Assembly: GCA_040081395.1 (NCBI GenBank)
Contig: JBEBGN010000030.1
Span: 1-26,800, forward strand
DNA length: 26,800 nt
Source of the DNA: UBA2982 sp040081395
GTDB lineage: Bacteria; Gemmatimonadota; Gemmatimonadetes; Longimicrobiales; Gaopeijiaceae
Direction: 5' to 3'
How positions within the stretch are numbered: position 1 is the stretch's first letter; every line of letters begins with the position of its first letter. Below, in pieces: positions 14,949 to 22,857 of this stretch. Made by a program: the position numbers and the translations under genes. The notes under the pieces are model-generated. The model had not been told where the DNA came from. It did no database searches and was given only the letters and a program-made list of their open reading frames with translations.

Positions 14949-17900
14949 ATGGTTACGACGATGCGCTCCCAGCTGCGGATGATCCGACTCTCGACGGCAG
15001 CCCTCCTGTGCGGGGCCGCGCTGACCGCCCTGCCCTCATCCGTCGCGGCCCAGTTCGGACGCAACAAGGTCCAGTTCGACGACTTCGAATTCCAGGTCAT
15101 GGAATCCGATCACTTCGATTGGCACTTCTACGAGTCCGAGACGGAAGCGGTGGCGGACGTCGCCCGCATGGGCGAACGCTGGTACGAACGCTTCGCGCGC
15201 ACGTTCCAGCACGAGTTCGAGGCCACTAAGCCCGTCATCCTCTATGCGGACCACCCGGACTTCCAGCAGACGAATACCCTTTCGGGATTCATCGGTGAGG
15301 GGACCGGAGGCGTGACCGAGTCCATGAAGAACCGGGTGATCATGCCGCTGACCGGGTCGTATTGGGACACGGACCACGTGCTCGGTCACGAGATCGTGCA
15401 CGCGTTCCAGTACAACATCGCCCAGGCCCGACCCGGTGGCTTCCAGGGACTCTCCACCCTGCCCCTGTGGTTGATCGAAGGAATGGCCGAGTACCTCTCG
15501 GTCGGGCGTGACGACCCTCACACCGCCATGTGGATTCGCGATGCGATCCGTCGCGACGACCTGCCGACGATCGAGCAGATGACGCGGGAGTCGCGGTTCT
15601 TCCCCTATCGGTTCGGCCAGGCCCTGTGGGCCTACATCGGCGGCCAATACGGAGACGACGCCGTGATCGAGGTCTTCCGTCGCTCCCTCCGCGTGGGCTT
15701 CGAAGGCGCAATCAGCCAGGTGATCGGCATGGGCACGGACACGCTGTCCGTACGATGGAGAGAAGCGGTCGCGCGCGAGTACCTGCCGCTCATGGAAGGA
15801 CGCATGGCGCCCTCCGAGCAGGGGACCCTGCTCCTCGCGCCCAGCACGGGGTCCGGACGGACGAACACCTCCCCCTCATTGAGCCCCGACGGCCGATATG
15901 TCGCGTACCTGTCCGAGAAGGATCTCTTCTCGATCGACCTGTACATGGCCGATGCCGTGACCGGGGAGATCATCCGCAAGCTCTCCAGCGCCAATTCCGA
16001 TCCCCATATCCAGGCCCTGCGCTACATCGACTCCTCCGGGACCTGGTCCCCTGACTCACGCTCCTTCGCCTACATCGTCATCGCGGAGGGGGACAACCAG
16101 CTGGTGATCGTCGACAGCGGCAACGGCGAGGTCACGGCCCGCATCGGCTTCGAGAACGAAGGCATCGGCGCCCTCGCCAACCCCGCCTGGTCCCCCGACG
16201 GCCGCTACATCGCGTTTTCTGGGTCGGTGGGCGGCATCAGCGACCTGTTCCTGTACGACATCGAGGCAGCCACCACGATCCGGCTCACCGACGACAAGTT
16301 CGCCGACCTCCAGCCGGCCTGGTCTCCGGACGGACGCACCCTGGCCTTCACTTCTGACCGCGGCCCCGAGACCAGCTTCGAGAACCTCACGTACAGCGCT
16401 TTCCAGCTCGCGACGATCGACGTGGCGACGCGCGAGGTCAGCGGCCTCCCCGTGTTCGGTAACGTGAAGCACGTGAACCCGCAGTACTCGGCGGACGGCA
16501 CGCGCCTCTACTTCATCTCCGACCAGGACGGCTTCAGCGACGTGTATGAGTTGACGCTTGCGACGGGGGCGATCCGCCGGATTACCAACCTCGCAACCGG
16601 CGTCACGGGACACACCTACCTCGCGCCGGCGCTGTCCGTGTCCTCTTCCGGCCTCGCAGCATACACGGTCTTCGACTCCCTCGAGTTCCACGTCTACACG
16701 GTCGAGGTCGATGCCCCCGCGCCGGCCGTGACGGTGGTGGCTCAAGCGGAACTGCAGCCGGGCCGCCGGCTCCCGCCGGCCGATCCGGATCGCTTCAGCC
16801 GGGTCGCGACGTACCTCGCCGACGCGAACACCGGCCTGCTGCCGTCGGGCGTGTTCGAGCCAGCCGAGGCCGAGGGGTACGCATCCGGACTCTCGCTCGA
16901 CTATCTGGGACAACCCACGATCGGAGTGGGAACCGACAACTTCGGCAATTACATCGGCGGCGGAACCTCGGCCTTCTTCAGCGACATGCTCGGAGACAAG
17001 GCCCTCGCGGTCGCCATCCAGGCACAAGGCACCTTCAAGGACATCGGCGGGACGGTTTTCTACAGCGACCTCGACGACCGCTGGAACTGGGGCGTCGGCG
17101 GCGGGCGCATCCCCTATCTGATTCCATACGCAGGGTACGCGCTCAACGACCCCGAATGCACTGCCGATCCGTTCTGCGCAGGAGTCCTGGAGTGGACGTA
17201 CTACCGTCAGTTTGTGACGACGGCGGTCGGGCAGGTCTCCTACCCCTTCTCGCAGACGCAGCGACTCGATTTCAACCTCGGTGCCACTCGCTACAGCTAC
17301 GACATCGAAGTCGACCGCATCTTCTTGAACTCGGCCGGCTTCGTCTATGATCAGCGCCGCGAGAGCCGCGATTCGCCCGACCCGCTCAATATGTTCTCCG
17401 CGTCCGTGGGCCTCATCGGAGACAACTCGTCCTTCGGGTTCGTGTCACCCATCCGCGGCAGTCGTTATCGCTTCGAGGTGGAGCAGACGCTCGGCACCGT
17501 CGACTTCACCACGGTCGTCGCGGACTATCGGCGGTATTTCGCACCGTCGCTCAACCTCACGTTCGGTCTGCGCGCGCTGCACTTCGGGCGCTACGGCGTC
17601 AGCGGCGGGCAGTCGTCGGCGAACAACTTCCTCGGGGGCGGACCCCTCACCCCGCTCTTCCTCGGATACGAGTCGCTCGTGCGCGGCTACGCATGGGAGA
17701 GCTTCGACATCGGTGAGTGCACGGGGGCCACGGCGACCAGCAACTGCCCGACCGTGGATCGCCTGATCGGGAACAGGATTGCCGTGAGCTCGCTCGAAGC
17801 CAGAATTCCCCTGCTCGGCGTCGAGCAATACGGGATCATCAACTTCCCCTTCATTCCCACCGAACTGGTGCTCTTCACCGACGCAGGTGTGGCCTGGGAT

Positions 17901-18083
17901 CCCCAGTCCCCCTCGCTCGAGTGGAGCCGTTCCGGTTCCGCGCGCGTGCCCGTCGTATCCTCCGGAGCCTCGGCCCGCTTCAACGTCCTCGGCATCCTGA
18001 TTCTCGAGGCCTACTACGCCTACCCGTGGCAGCGCCCCGACAAGGGCTGGCACTGGGGCTTCCAGTTGGCGCCCGGCTGGTAA
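14949..18083 (+). CDS. Secreted gluzincin peptidase / PD40 beta-propeller / outer-membrane barrel fusion
   Basis: The product of about 1044 residues has a signal peptide ending ALPSSVAAQ (about 35). Its peptidase-MA-like domain has the zinc motif HEIVH (147-151) and, 26-30 residues on, WLIEGMAEYLS supplying the third ligand Glu. Five PD40/TolB-like propeller repeats follow (PSLSPDGRYVAYLS, WSPDSRSFAYIV, PAWSPDGRYIAFSG, PAWSPDGRTLAFTS, PQYSADGTRLYFIS; about 290-560). The C-terminal 400 residues are aromatic, strand-rich and end in FQLAPGW, like an Omp85/surface-antigen barrel. It probably sits in the outer membrane with the propeller and peptidase on one face; its substrate is unknown. The start is uncertain: ATG 14949 or 14961, or a GTG at 14922. 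Such fusions recur in Gemmatimonadota and related phyla. It is monocistronic, flanked by gaps on both sides. Confidence 0.85.
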   Translation: MVTTMRSQLRMIRLSTAALLCGAALTALPSSVAAQFGRNKVQFDDFEFQVMESDHFDWHFYESETEAVADVARMGERWYERFARTFQHEFEATKPVILYADHPDFQQTNTLSGFIGEGTGGVTESMKNRVIMPLTGSYWDTDHVLGHEIVHAFQYNIAQARPGGFQGLSTLPLWLIEGMAEYLSVGRDDPHTAMWIRDAIRRDDLPTIEQMTRESRFFPYRFGQALWAYIGGQYGDDAVIEVFRRSLRVGFEGAISQVIGMGTDTLSVRWREAVAREYLPLMEGRMAPSEQGTLLLAPSTGSGRTNTSPSLSPDGRYVAYLSEKDLFSIDLYMADAVTGEIIRKLSSANSDPHIQALRYIDSSGTWSPDSRSFAYIVIAEGDNQLVIVDSGNGEVTARIGFENEGIGALANPAWSPDGRYIAFSGSVGGISDLFLYDIEAATTIRLTDDKFADLQPAWSPDGRTLAFTSDRGPETSFENLTYSAFQLATIDVATREVSGLPVFGNVKHVNPQYSADGTRLYFISDQDGFSDVYELTLATGAIRRITNLATGVTGHTYLAPALSVSSSGLAAYTVFDSLEFHVYTVEVDAPAPAVTVVAQAELQPGRRLPPADPDRFSRVATYLADANTGLLPSGVFEPAEAEGYASGLSLDYLGQPTIGVGTDNFGNYIGGGTSAFFSDMLGDKALAVAIQAQGTFKDIGGTVFYSDLDDRWNWGVGGGRIPYLIPYAGYALNDPECTADPFCAGVLEWTYYRQFVTTAVGQVSYPFSQTQRLDFNLGATRYSYDIEVDRIFLNSAGFVYDQRRESRDSPDPLNMFSASVGLIGDNSSFGFVSPIRGSRYRFEVEQTLGTVDFTTVVADYRRYFAPSLNLTFGLRALHFGRYGVSGGQSSANNFLGGGPLTPLFLGYESLVRGYAWESFDIGECTGATATSNCPTVDRLIGNRIAVSSLEARIPLLGVEQYGIINFPFIPTELVLFTDAGVAWDPQSPSLEWSRSGSARVPVVSSGASARFNVLGILILEAYYAYPWQRPDKGWHWGFQLAPGW

Positions 18084-18312
18084 GCGCGCGGGTGGGGGGC
18101 GCCCGTGAGGTTGCTGCGGCGGGCGAACTGCCCGCCGGACGCCGGGTCGCGGGGTTCGTGCGCTTCCTGTGCGGGCCTGATGTACATGCCCATTCGGAGG
18201 GCGCATCGGGAGGAGCTGCTTAGGTGCTCACCGAACCATGCGGTGGTGGCTCCGACAGCTAGCGCCCGGAGAATGGGCGCGTGCGTCGGGCCGCATTTCC
18301 CCTATCCCTCGA
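18084..18312. other. Convergent intergenic region with a GC hairpin
   Basis: These 229 bases lie between two convergent genes. The clearest structure is GGCGGGC-GAACT-GCCCGCC at 18118-18136 (7-bp stem, 5-base loop), 35 bases after the barrel-protein stop. It lacks a T-run, so it is at best a weak terminator. A second short hairpin, CTCGATC-AGAA-GATCGAG (18308-18325), covers the mlaD stop codon. I see no coding signal. Confidence 0.35.
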
Positions 18313-19260
18313 TCAGAAGATCGAGATGTTGATGTAGCGGTTCGGGTTCGCCTGGAGGTCCTGCAGGAGCGAGTCGAGGCTGGCGGCGGCGGCGCTCAAG
18401 TTCGTGTAGAGCGCGTCGTCCGTGGAGAGCCGGCCGAGCGTGCCCTCTCCGGCTTCGATGCGCCCGAGCACGGTTCGAAGCGACGAGGAGACGGCATCGA
18501 TGTTCTCGCTCGCTGAGGCGAGCATCGCCATCGCTGAGTCTGCGCGCGCGATCGCGCTCGCCACGTCGGGCCCGGCCGCTGCGGCGGTCTCGATCCCTTC
18601 GGCAGAGCGCGCGAGGCTCTCGGTCAGGCGAGACAGTGTCGCGCGCTGGTCCTCGGTAACCCGCGACAGGCCGAGAATCAGGTCATCGAGATCGCGAATA
18701 GTCTGCTGCACCGAGCCGACCGTCTCCGCATTCAGAAGCGAATCGATCGACGAAAGCACGGAACCCGCCTGCGCGGACAGCTCCCCCACGGAGCCGAGTA
18801 GCCCGGCCGCAGCTCCCTCGCCCGGCAACGTATCCCACTCGGAGACGTAATCCGCCGACGCGCTGCGGATGACCATGAGCGTGCGACCGCCGAAGAGACC
18901 CGACTCGCCCATCTCGGTGCGGGAGCCCTGGGGGATCTGCCACTCACCCTCGATTTCGAGCGTGATATAGATGGGTCCGTTGGGGATCATCTCGAAGCCG
19001 TTCACGCGGCCGATGTTGATGCCCTGCATCTGAACGGGGTCGCCCGCACGCACACCCCCCGCGTTGTCGACGGTCGTCACGACCATGTAGCGTCCACGCA
19101 GCGTAGCCGGATCCGTCATCCAGAAGATGACAACGATGAAGGACACGAGGCCCAGGAGCACGAAGAGCCCGACCCTGGCTTCACGGCCGCCGGTTCCTCG
19201 CGGTACCGCGGAGAGGAGTTCTTCGTCCGAGAGGCGCCGCTCGTTGGTCGTATCTGTCAT
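18313..19260 (-). CDS. mlaD: MlaD-family substrate-binding protein of a lipid ABC transporter
   Basis: MlaD/MCE proteins form a hexameric ring on the inner membrane that passes phospholipid between MlaE and the periplasm. The 315-residue protein has a cytoplasmic tail, one membrane segment (ARVGLFVLLGLVSFIVVIFWM), then the single MCE domain with VVTTVDNAGGVRAGDPVQMQGINIGRVNGFEM and SGLFGGRTLMVI. A long predicted helical region (about 160-315) follows, with heptad-like SIDSLLNAETVGSVQQTIRDLDDLI, longer than in E. coli MlaD. It could form a coiled-coil barrel or channel extension. I use the ATG at 19260, which overlaps the mlaF stop by four bases. It is the last gene of the lspA-mla operon. Confidence 0.9.
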   Translation of the reverse strand: MTDTTNERRLSDEELLSAVPRGTGGREARVGLFVLLGLVSFIVVIFWMTDPATLRGRYMVVTTVDNAGGVRAGDPVQMQGINIGRVNGFEMIPNGPIYITLEIEGEWQIPQGSRTEMGESGLFGGRTLMVIRSASADYVSEWDTLPGEGAAAGLLGSVGELSAQAGSVLSSIDSLLNAETVGSVQQTIRDLDDLILGLSRVTEDQRATLSRLTESLARSAEGIETAAAAGPDVASAIARADSAMAMLASASENIDAVSSSLRTVLGRIEAGEGTLGRLSTDDALYTNLSAAAASLDSLLQDLQANPNRYINISIF

Positions 19261-20024
19261 CGAGTCTCCACCGTGTCGAGGGCGGCCTCGGCCGCCTGAC
19301 GGTCCACGAAAGCACGCACTACTGGATCGGCGCAATTCCTGAACTCGGCGGGGGTGCCGACGAATCGCAGAGTTCCCCCTTCCAACATTCCCACCCGGTC
19401 ACACATCTGGAGCCCGCCCTCCACGTCGTGGGTCACGAGCAGCGAGGTCACCTCGAGCTCCGCGGACAGGCGGTGAATGAGGCGCTCGATGGCCGCGGTA
19501 TTGATGGGGTCGAGGCCGGTCGTGGGCTCGTCCCAAAGCAGGATCTCGGGGCGCCCCACGATCGCGCGGGCGATGCCCACGCGTTTCTTCATACCACCGG
19601 AGAGCTCGGACGGGATCTTGGAGAGGACCTCATGCGGCTCGAGGTTCACGTTCTCCAGCACGTCCCACACTCTACGTGCCACATCACCCTTGGAGAGCTT
19701 CGCCATCTCGGCCTCGGGAAGGCCCATGGCGACGTTGTCGAACACGTTGAGCGAGTCGAAGAGGGCCGCGTATTGGAAGACGTACCCCGCCTTCTTTCGG
19801 ACCGCATCCAAGGCGCCCTTGCCCCCGTGATAGACCGACACCCCATCGATCTCCACATCGCCTAGATCGGGGACGACCAGCCCGATGGTCGTCTTGAGCA
19901 ACACGCTCTTACCGGTCCCCGAGGGTCCGAAGAGCGCGAACATCTCGCCGGTCTCCACGGTCAGCGACACCCCACGAAGGACGGGCCTGTCGAACGACTT
20001 ACGCACCCCCCGATAGGTGATCAT
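19257..20024 (-). CDS. mlaF: MlaF-type ABC transporter ATPase
   Basis: This 255-residue ATPase powers the Mla-type lipid transporter. All motifs are intact: Walker A GPSGTGKS, Q-loop YVFQYAALFDSLNVFDNVAMGL (typical of MlaF), signature LSGGMKKRVGIARA, Walker B ILLWDEPTTGLDP, and the switch His in LVTHDVE. The ATG at 20024 follows the mlaE stop by 13 bases and the stop overlaps mlaD. The ALFDSLNVFDNV and SGGMKKRV segments place it in the Mla/Ttg2A group rather than among general ABC ATPases. Confidence 0.95.
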   Translation of the reverse strand: MITYRGVRKSFDRPVLRGVSLTVETGEMFALFGPSGTGKSVLLKTTIGLVVPDLGDVEIDGVSVYHGGKGALDAVRKKAGYVFQYAALFDSLNVFDNVAMGLPEAEMAKLSKGDVARRVWDVLENVNLEPHEVLSKIPSELSGGMKKRVGIARAIVGRPEILLWDEPTTGLDPINTAAIERLIHRLSAELEVTSLLVTHDVEGGLQMCDRVGMLEGGTLRFVGTPAEFRNCADPVVRAFVDRQAAEAALDTVETR

Positions 20025-20037
20025 GCGCGCGCCATGC

Positions 20038-20859
20038 TCATTGCAGCATTAGCGGCGGGAACGTCGCATCGAGGATCAGCAGCGTGAGGATCATGAACAT
20101 CACGGCGTTGGTCGTCGTGAGCCCCACGCCCTCCGCCCCGCCCGCCGTGCGCAGACCCATGTGCACCGAGATGAGCGGGATCACGAATCCGAACACCACG
20201 GCCTTGGAGAAGCCGTAGAAGAGATCCCACGAATGCCAGAAGAGCCGGGCCCCGTAGAGGAACTCCTCACGGCCGAGACCACCGTCCAGGTTCGCCGCGA
20301 CCATCCCGACATAGATACCGACCATGTCGGCGATGCCCACGAGCAGCGGCAGAGCAATGACCCCCGCGATCACACGCGGCGCGGCCAACACCGCCACCGG
20401 ATCCCGCCCGAGCGACTTGAAGGCGTCGATCTGCTCGGAGACCACCATCGTCCCGAGCTCCGCCGTGATGCGCGCCCCGATGCGCCCGACGAGTACGATC
20501 GCCGTCAGTAGAGGTCCGAGCTCGAGCACCACGCTTTGCACCACGAGGGTACCAAGCAGGTAGCGCGGCGAGGTGGAAACGATCTGGTAGCCCCCTTGCT
20601 GACTTGTGACGATGCCCGCCAGCGATGCCGTCACCAAGACGATCGGGAGACTCTGGATCCCCATGACGTACAACTGCGTCATCACGTCACGGAAGCGTAC
20701 GCGCAAGCGCACGACGCTGACGAGGATCTGCCAGGTCAGGAGGCCGAGGGCGCCGGCGTGCTCCAGGGTGATCCGGTACGCGCGTCCCCACCCCGCGAAC
20801 CAACGAACGATGGGCGAGGTGGGAGAGGGGGCCGCAGCGTGTTGTCGGTCCACCGTCAT
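20038..20859 (-). CDS. mlaE: MlaE-family permease
   Basis: MlaE is the membrane subunit of the phospholipid transporter. The protein of about 273 residues has the family segments RFRDVMTQLYVMGIQSLPIVLVTASLAGIVTSQQGGYQ, ELGPLLTAIVLVGRIGARITAELGTMVVSEQIDAFKSLGRDPVAVLAAPRVIAGVIALPLLVGIADMVGIYVGM, and C-terminal GFVIPLISVHMGLRTAGGAEGVGLTTTNAVM, with the permease coupling helix around EQIDAFKSLGRDP. Start choice is open: I take the ATG at 20859, giving the typical length. An in-frame TTG at 20928, only 13 bases after the response-regulator stop and behind a G-run, would add 23 Pro-rich residues. The mlaE-F-D order is standard; MlaB and MlaC are not seen nearby. Confidence 0.93.
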   Translation of the reverse strand: MTVDRQHAAAPSPTSPIVRWFAGWGRAYRITLEHAGALGLLTWQILVSVVRLRVRFRDVMTQLYVMGIQSLPIVLVTASLAGIVTSQQGGYQIVSTSPRYLLGTLVVQSVVLELGPLLTAIVLVGRIGARITAELGTMVVSEQIDAFKSLGRDPVAVLAAPRVIAGVIALPLLVGIADMVGIYVGMVAANLDGGLGREEFLYGARLFWHSWDLFYGFSKAVVFGFVIPLISVHMGLRTAGGAEGVGLTTTNAVMFMILTLLILDATFPPLMLQ

Positions 20860-20941
20860 GGGGTTGGGGCGTGAGGCCCCGCGGGATGGGACGACCGGGG
20901 GCGCGAACGACGGGGAACCATCGGTCAAAGCCCCCCGAAAA

Positions 20942-22036
20942 TCAACGAGCCGCGGACTGCTCTCCCGCCCGCCGCATGGTCGCCCCCACCCGCGCGATGA
21001 AGAGCCGCGGATCGATCGGCTTCGACAGATAGTCGTCGGCCCCTTCCTCGATCAGCTTCGTCTCGAGGAGCTCGTCCGTTTCACCGGTGAGGACGATGAC
21101 CGGGATGTGGGACCAGGCCGCCGTATCCCGCATCTGCCAGATGAGTTCGAGGCCATCCAGCTCAGGCATGTTCAGATCGGCGACGACGAGCCCGAGGGCC
21201 GGCTCCCCCTTCAAGCGCTCGATGGCTTCCAGACCGTTCGACGCCTCGACCACCCGATGGCCGTTCTTTTCCAGGACGGCGCGCGCGAGCAGCCTGGACG
21301 CCGCATCGTCGTCGACTACGAGTACCTTGCCGTCGCCGACGGCAGTTCCGCCCTCCAGCGTGGGCGGCGTTCGTCGCGGTGGGGTGGCATCGGCCGCTGC
21401 GTGGCCGAGCAGAGCCTCGAGGGCGCGTGTGATCTCGTCTGGAGGCGCCACGAGGTGAACGGGGCGCCGGCCGGTGAGACGGGTGAGCTCGAGCTCGGTG
21501 GTCAGAGACGTGGGGTCCGCGCTGGCCACCGTCACCGTCTCTCCGTCCTCCGCGAGGGGGAGGACCGGCGCACCCCACATGAGCGCTTCGGGGATTAGGC
21601 GGAGGGCCGAGCGAGACGGCTTGCTGACGTCCGCAACCGCCAGACCCAACGCCCCCCCCACCCGCTCAGCGAGGCCGCGCGGACCCAACCCGCTCTGGCT
21701 GGAGAGGGAACGCCAGGCGTCGCTCAGGTCGGCGAAGGGCTTCGACGGGGATAGCCCGGCAGCCCGAGAAAGCCATTCGGCATGGACGCCCGCCGAAACC
21801 ACGTCCCCCTCGCGCAGGCGATGGAGGTACTCGATGAGCCCTTCGACCCGACCGAGCGTAGCCGAATCCGTTGCGGTCTCGACGAGCTGCGCGACGGCCG
21901 ACAGCTGCGGAAAACCGAAGGTGCCCCCGGAGCCTCGAAGCGCCTGGGCCACCCGACGGGAGGCGTCGAACGCCGCGGCGTCCCCCGCGAGGAGTCGCGT
22001 CCGTAGATCGCGCAGCTCCGCGGTCCTGCGACCCAT
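20942..22036 (-). CDS. Response regulator: degenerate HPt-like + GspE N-terminal-like + C-terminal receiver
   Basis: The 364-residue protein has three parts. Residues about 10-75 look like an HPt helical domain (RRVAQALRGSGGTFGFPQLSAV), but the phospho-accepting His of the usual AHxLRGSGG motif is Gln31. Residues about 120-212 match the type II/IV secretion ATPase N-terminal (MshEN/GspE_N) pattern: GALGLAVADV, LRLIPEALMWGAPVLPLAEDGETVTVASADPTS. Residues 236-357 are a complete receiver with Asp242-243, phosphoacceptor Asp287 (ADLNMPELDG), Thr317 and Lys339. There is no output DNA-binding domain, so it likely acts by protein contact. The ATG at 22036 is the first standard start, but the frame stays protein-like for about 20 codons upstream. 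It is co-transcribed between lspA and mlaE. Confidence 0.82.
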   Translation of the reverse strand: MGRRTAELRDLRTRLLAGDAAAFDASRRVAQALRGSGGTFGFPQLSAVAQLVETATDSATLGRVEGLIEYLHRLREGDVVSAGVHAEWLSRAAGLSPSKPFADLSDAWRSLSSQSGLGPRGLAERVGGALGLAVADVSKPSRSALRLIPEALMWGAPVLPLAEDGETVTVASADPTSLTTELELTRLTGRRPVHLVAPPDEITRALEALLGHAAADATPPRRTPPTLEGGTAVGDGKVLVVDDDAASRLLARAVLEKNGHRVVEASNGLEAIERLKGEPALGLVVADLNMPELDGLELIWQMRDTAAWSHIPVIVLTGETDELLETKLIEEGADDYLSKPIDPRLFIARVGATMRRAGEQSAAR

Positions 22037-22092
22037 CGCGTCGAGGTACCAACGCCTGAGGCTCTCGCGCTCGACGGCCCTGGCAGGAATGG

Positions 22093-22620
22093 CTATGCGG
22101 AGGGCTCCCCACCGGGAACGGGCGCGGCGGCAGCGGCGCGACTCCGCTCGTCCTGCTCCTCGAACCAGAAGCTCACGGCCAGGAGCACGGCTCCACAGGT
22201 GATCGCCATGTCCGCGACGTTGAAGATCGGGAAGTCCCAGAGGCCGAGGTCGATCGGTCCGATGAAATCGACCACGCCCCGATCCCAGCGAACGCGGTCG
22301 TACAGGTTGCCGACGGCCCCCGACACCACGAGGGAGATGGAGACGATGCGGAGAAAGTCACGTTCGTGCGCCTGCCGAAACAACGTGGCCAGCAACGCCA
22401 GGGCGACGAGGGTCACCGGAACGAAGAACCACCGCGAATCCTCACCCAGCCGGATCCCGAATGCCGCACCCTTGTTGAAGGCGAGAGTGAGGGGAAGCAT
22501 CCCATTCATCAGCTCTCCCCGCTCGAAGGCGAGCGCCTCGAGCGCCCACCTCTTGGTGATCAGGTCGAGGGCCATGATCACCGGGAAGATCGCACCGAGG
22601 ACGAGGTATTTCGGGCGCAA
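22093..22620 (-). CDS. lspA: Lipoprotein signal peptidase (signal peptidase II)
   Basis: LspA is the inner-membrane aspartyl protease that removes signal peptides from diacylglyceryl-prolipoproteins; this window alone encodes at least six lipoproteins. The 175-residue protein has the conserved blocks DLITKRWA, LAFNKGAAFG, GAVGNLYDRVRWDRGVVDFI (catalytic Asp118) and FPIFNVADMAITCG (catalytic Asp137), with four hydrophobic segments. The start is TTG at 22620-22618 with no strong Shine-Dalgarno; there is no in-frame upstream alternative that I can support. An Ala/Pro-rich tail follows the last membrane helix. It is the first gene of the minus-strand operon that continues into the response regulator and mla genes. 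Confidence 0.94.
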   Translation of the reverse strand: MRPKYLVLGAIFPVIMALDLITKRWALEALAFERGELMNGMLPLTLAFNKGAAFGIRLGEDSRWFFVPVTLVALALLATLFRQAHERDFLRIVSISLVVSGAVGNLYDRVRWDRGVVDFIGPIDLGLWDFPIFNVADMAITCGAVLLAVSFWFEEQDERSRAAAAAPVPGGEPSA

Positions 22621-22857
22621 AGGAAGGGTTTGGGTCGGAGAACGGCCCGGGTCCTGAGCCCCGCCCGGGACGCGGTACGCGGCGGGCCCCCCAAGCCGGG
22701 TCGTAGCACTTTACGCGGCCCAGGGCCATTGGTTCCCTGGCTCGTCAGGCTTTGCTTGACACGGCAGGGATGCACTTCGAAGCTTGGAAATAGAGGGTTT
22801 CGCTGGTCCGGGCGCGCATTTCCTAGATTCCCGGCCGGGGTCCTCGCTGTCGAATCC
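22621..22857. promoter_or_regulatory. Divergent intergenic region of lspA and the TPR gene
   Basis: The 237-base gap must hold both promoters. On the plus strand a perfect TTGACA lies at 22756-22761, but the sequence 16-18 bases later is not -10-like. A CCTAGATT motif at 22822-22829 is the third occurrence of a CCTAGNNT box ahead of a plus-strand gene in this window, here 32 bases before the ATG. No gene or stable hairpin was recognised. Confidence 0.3.

Noticed and set aside
16056..17027. A 323-residue minus-strand frame inside the peptidase-propeller gene
   Set aside because: It is antisense to well-defined PD40 repeats and shows no family motif.
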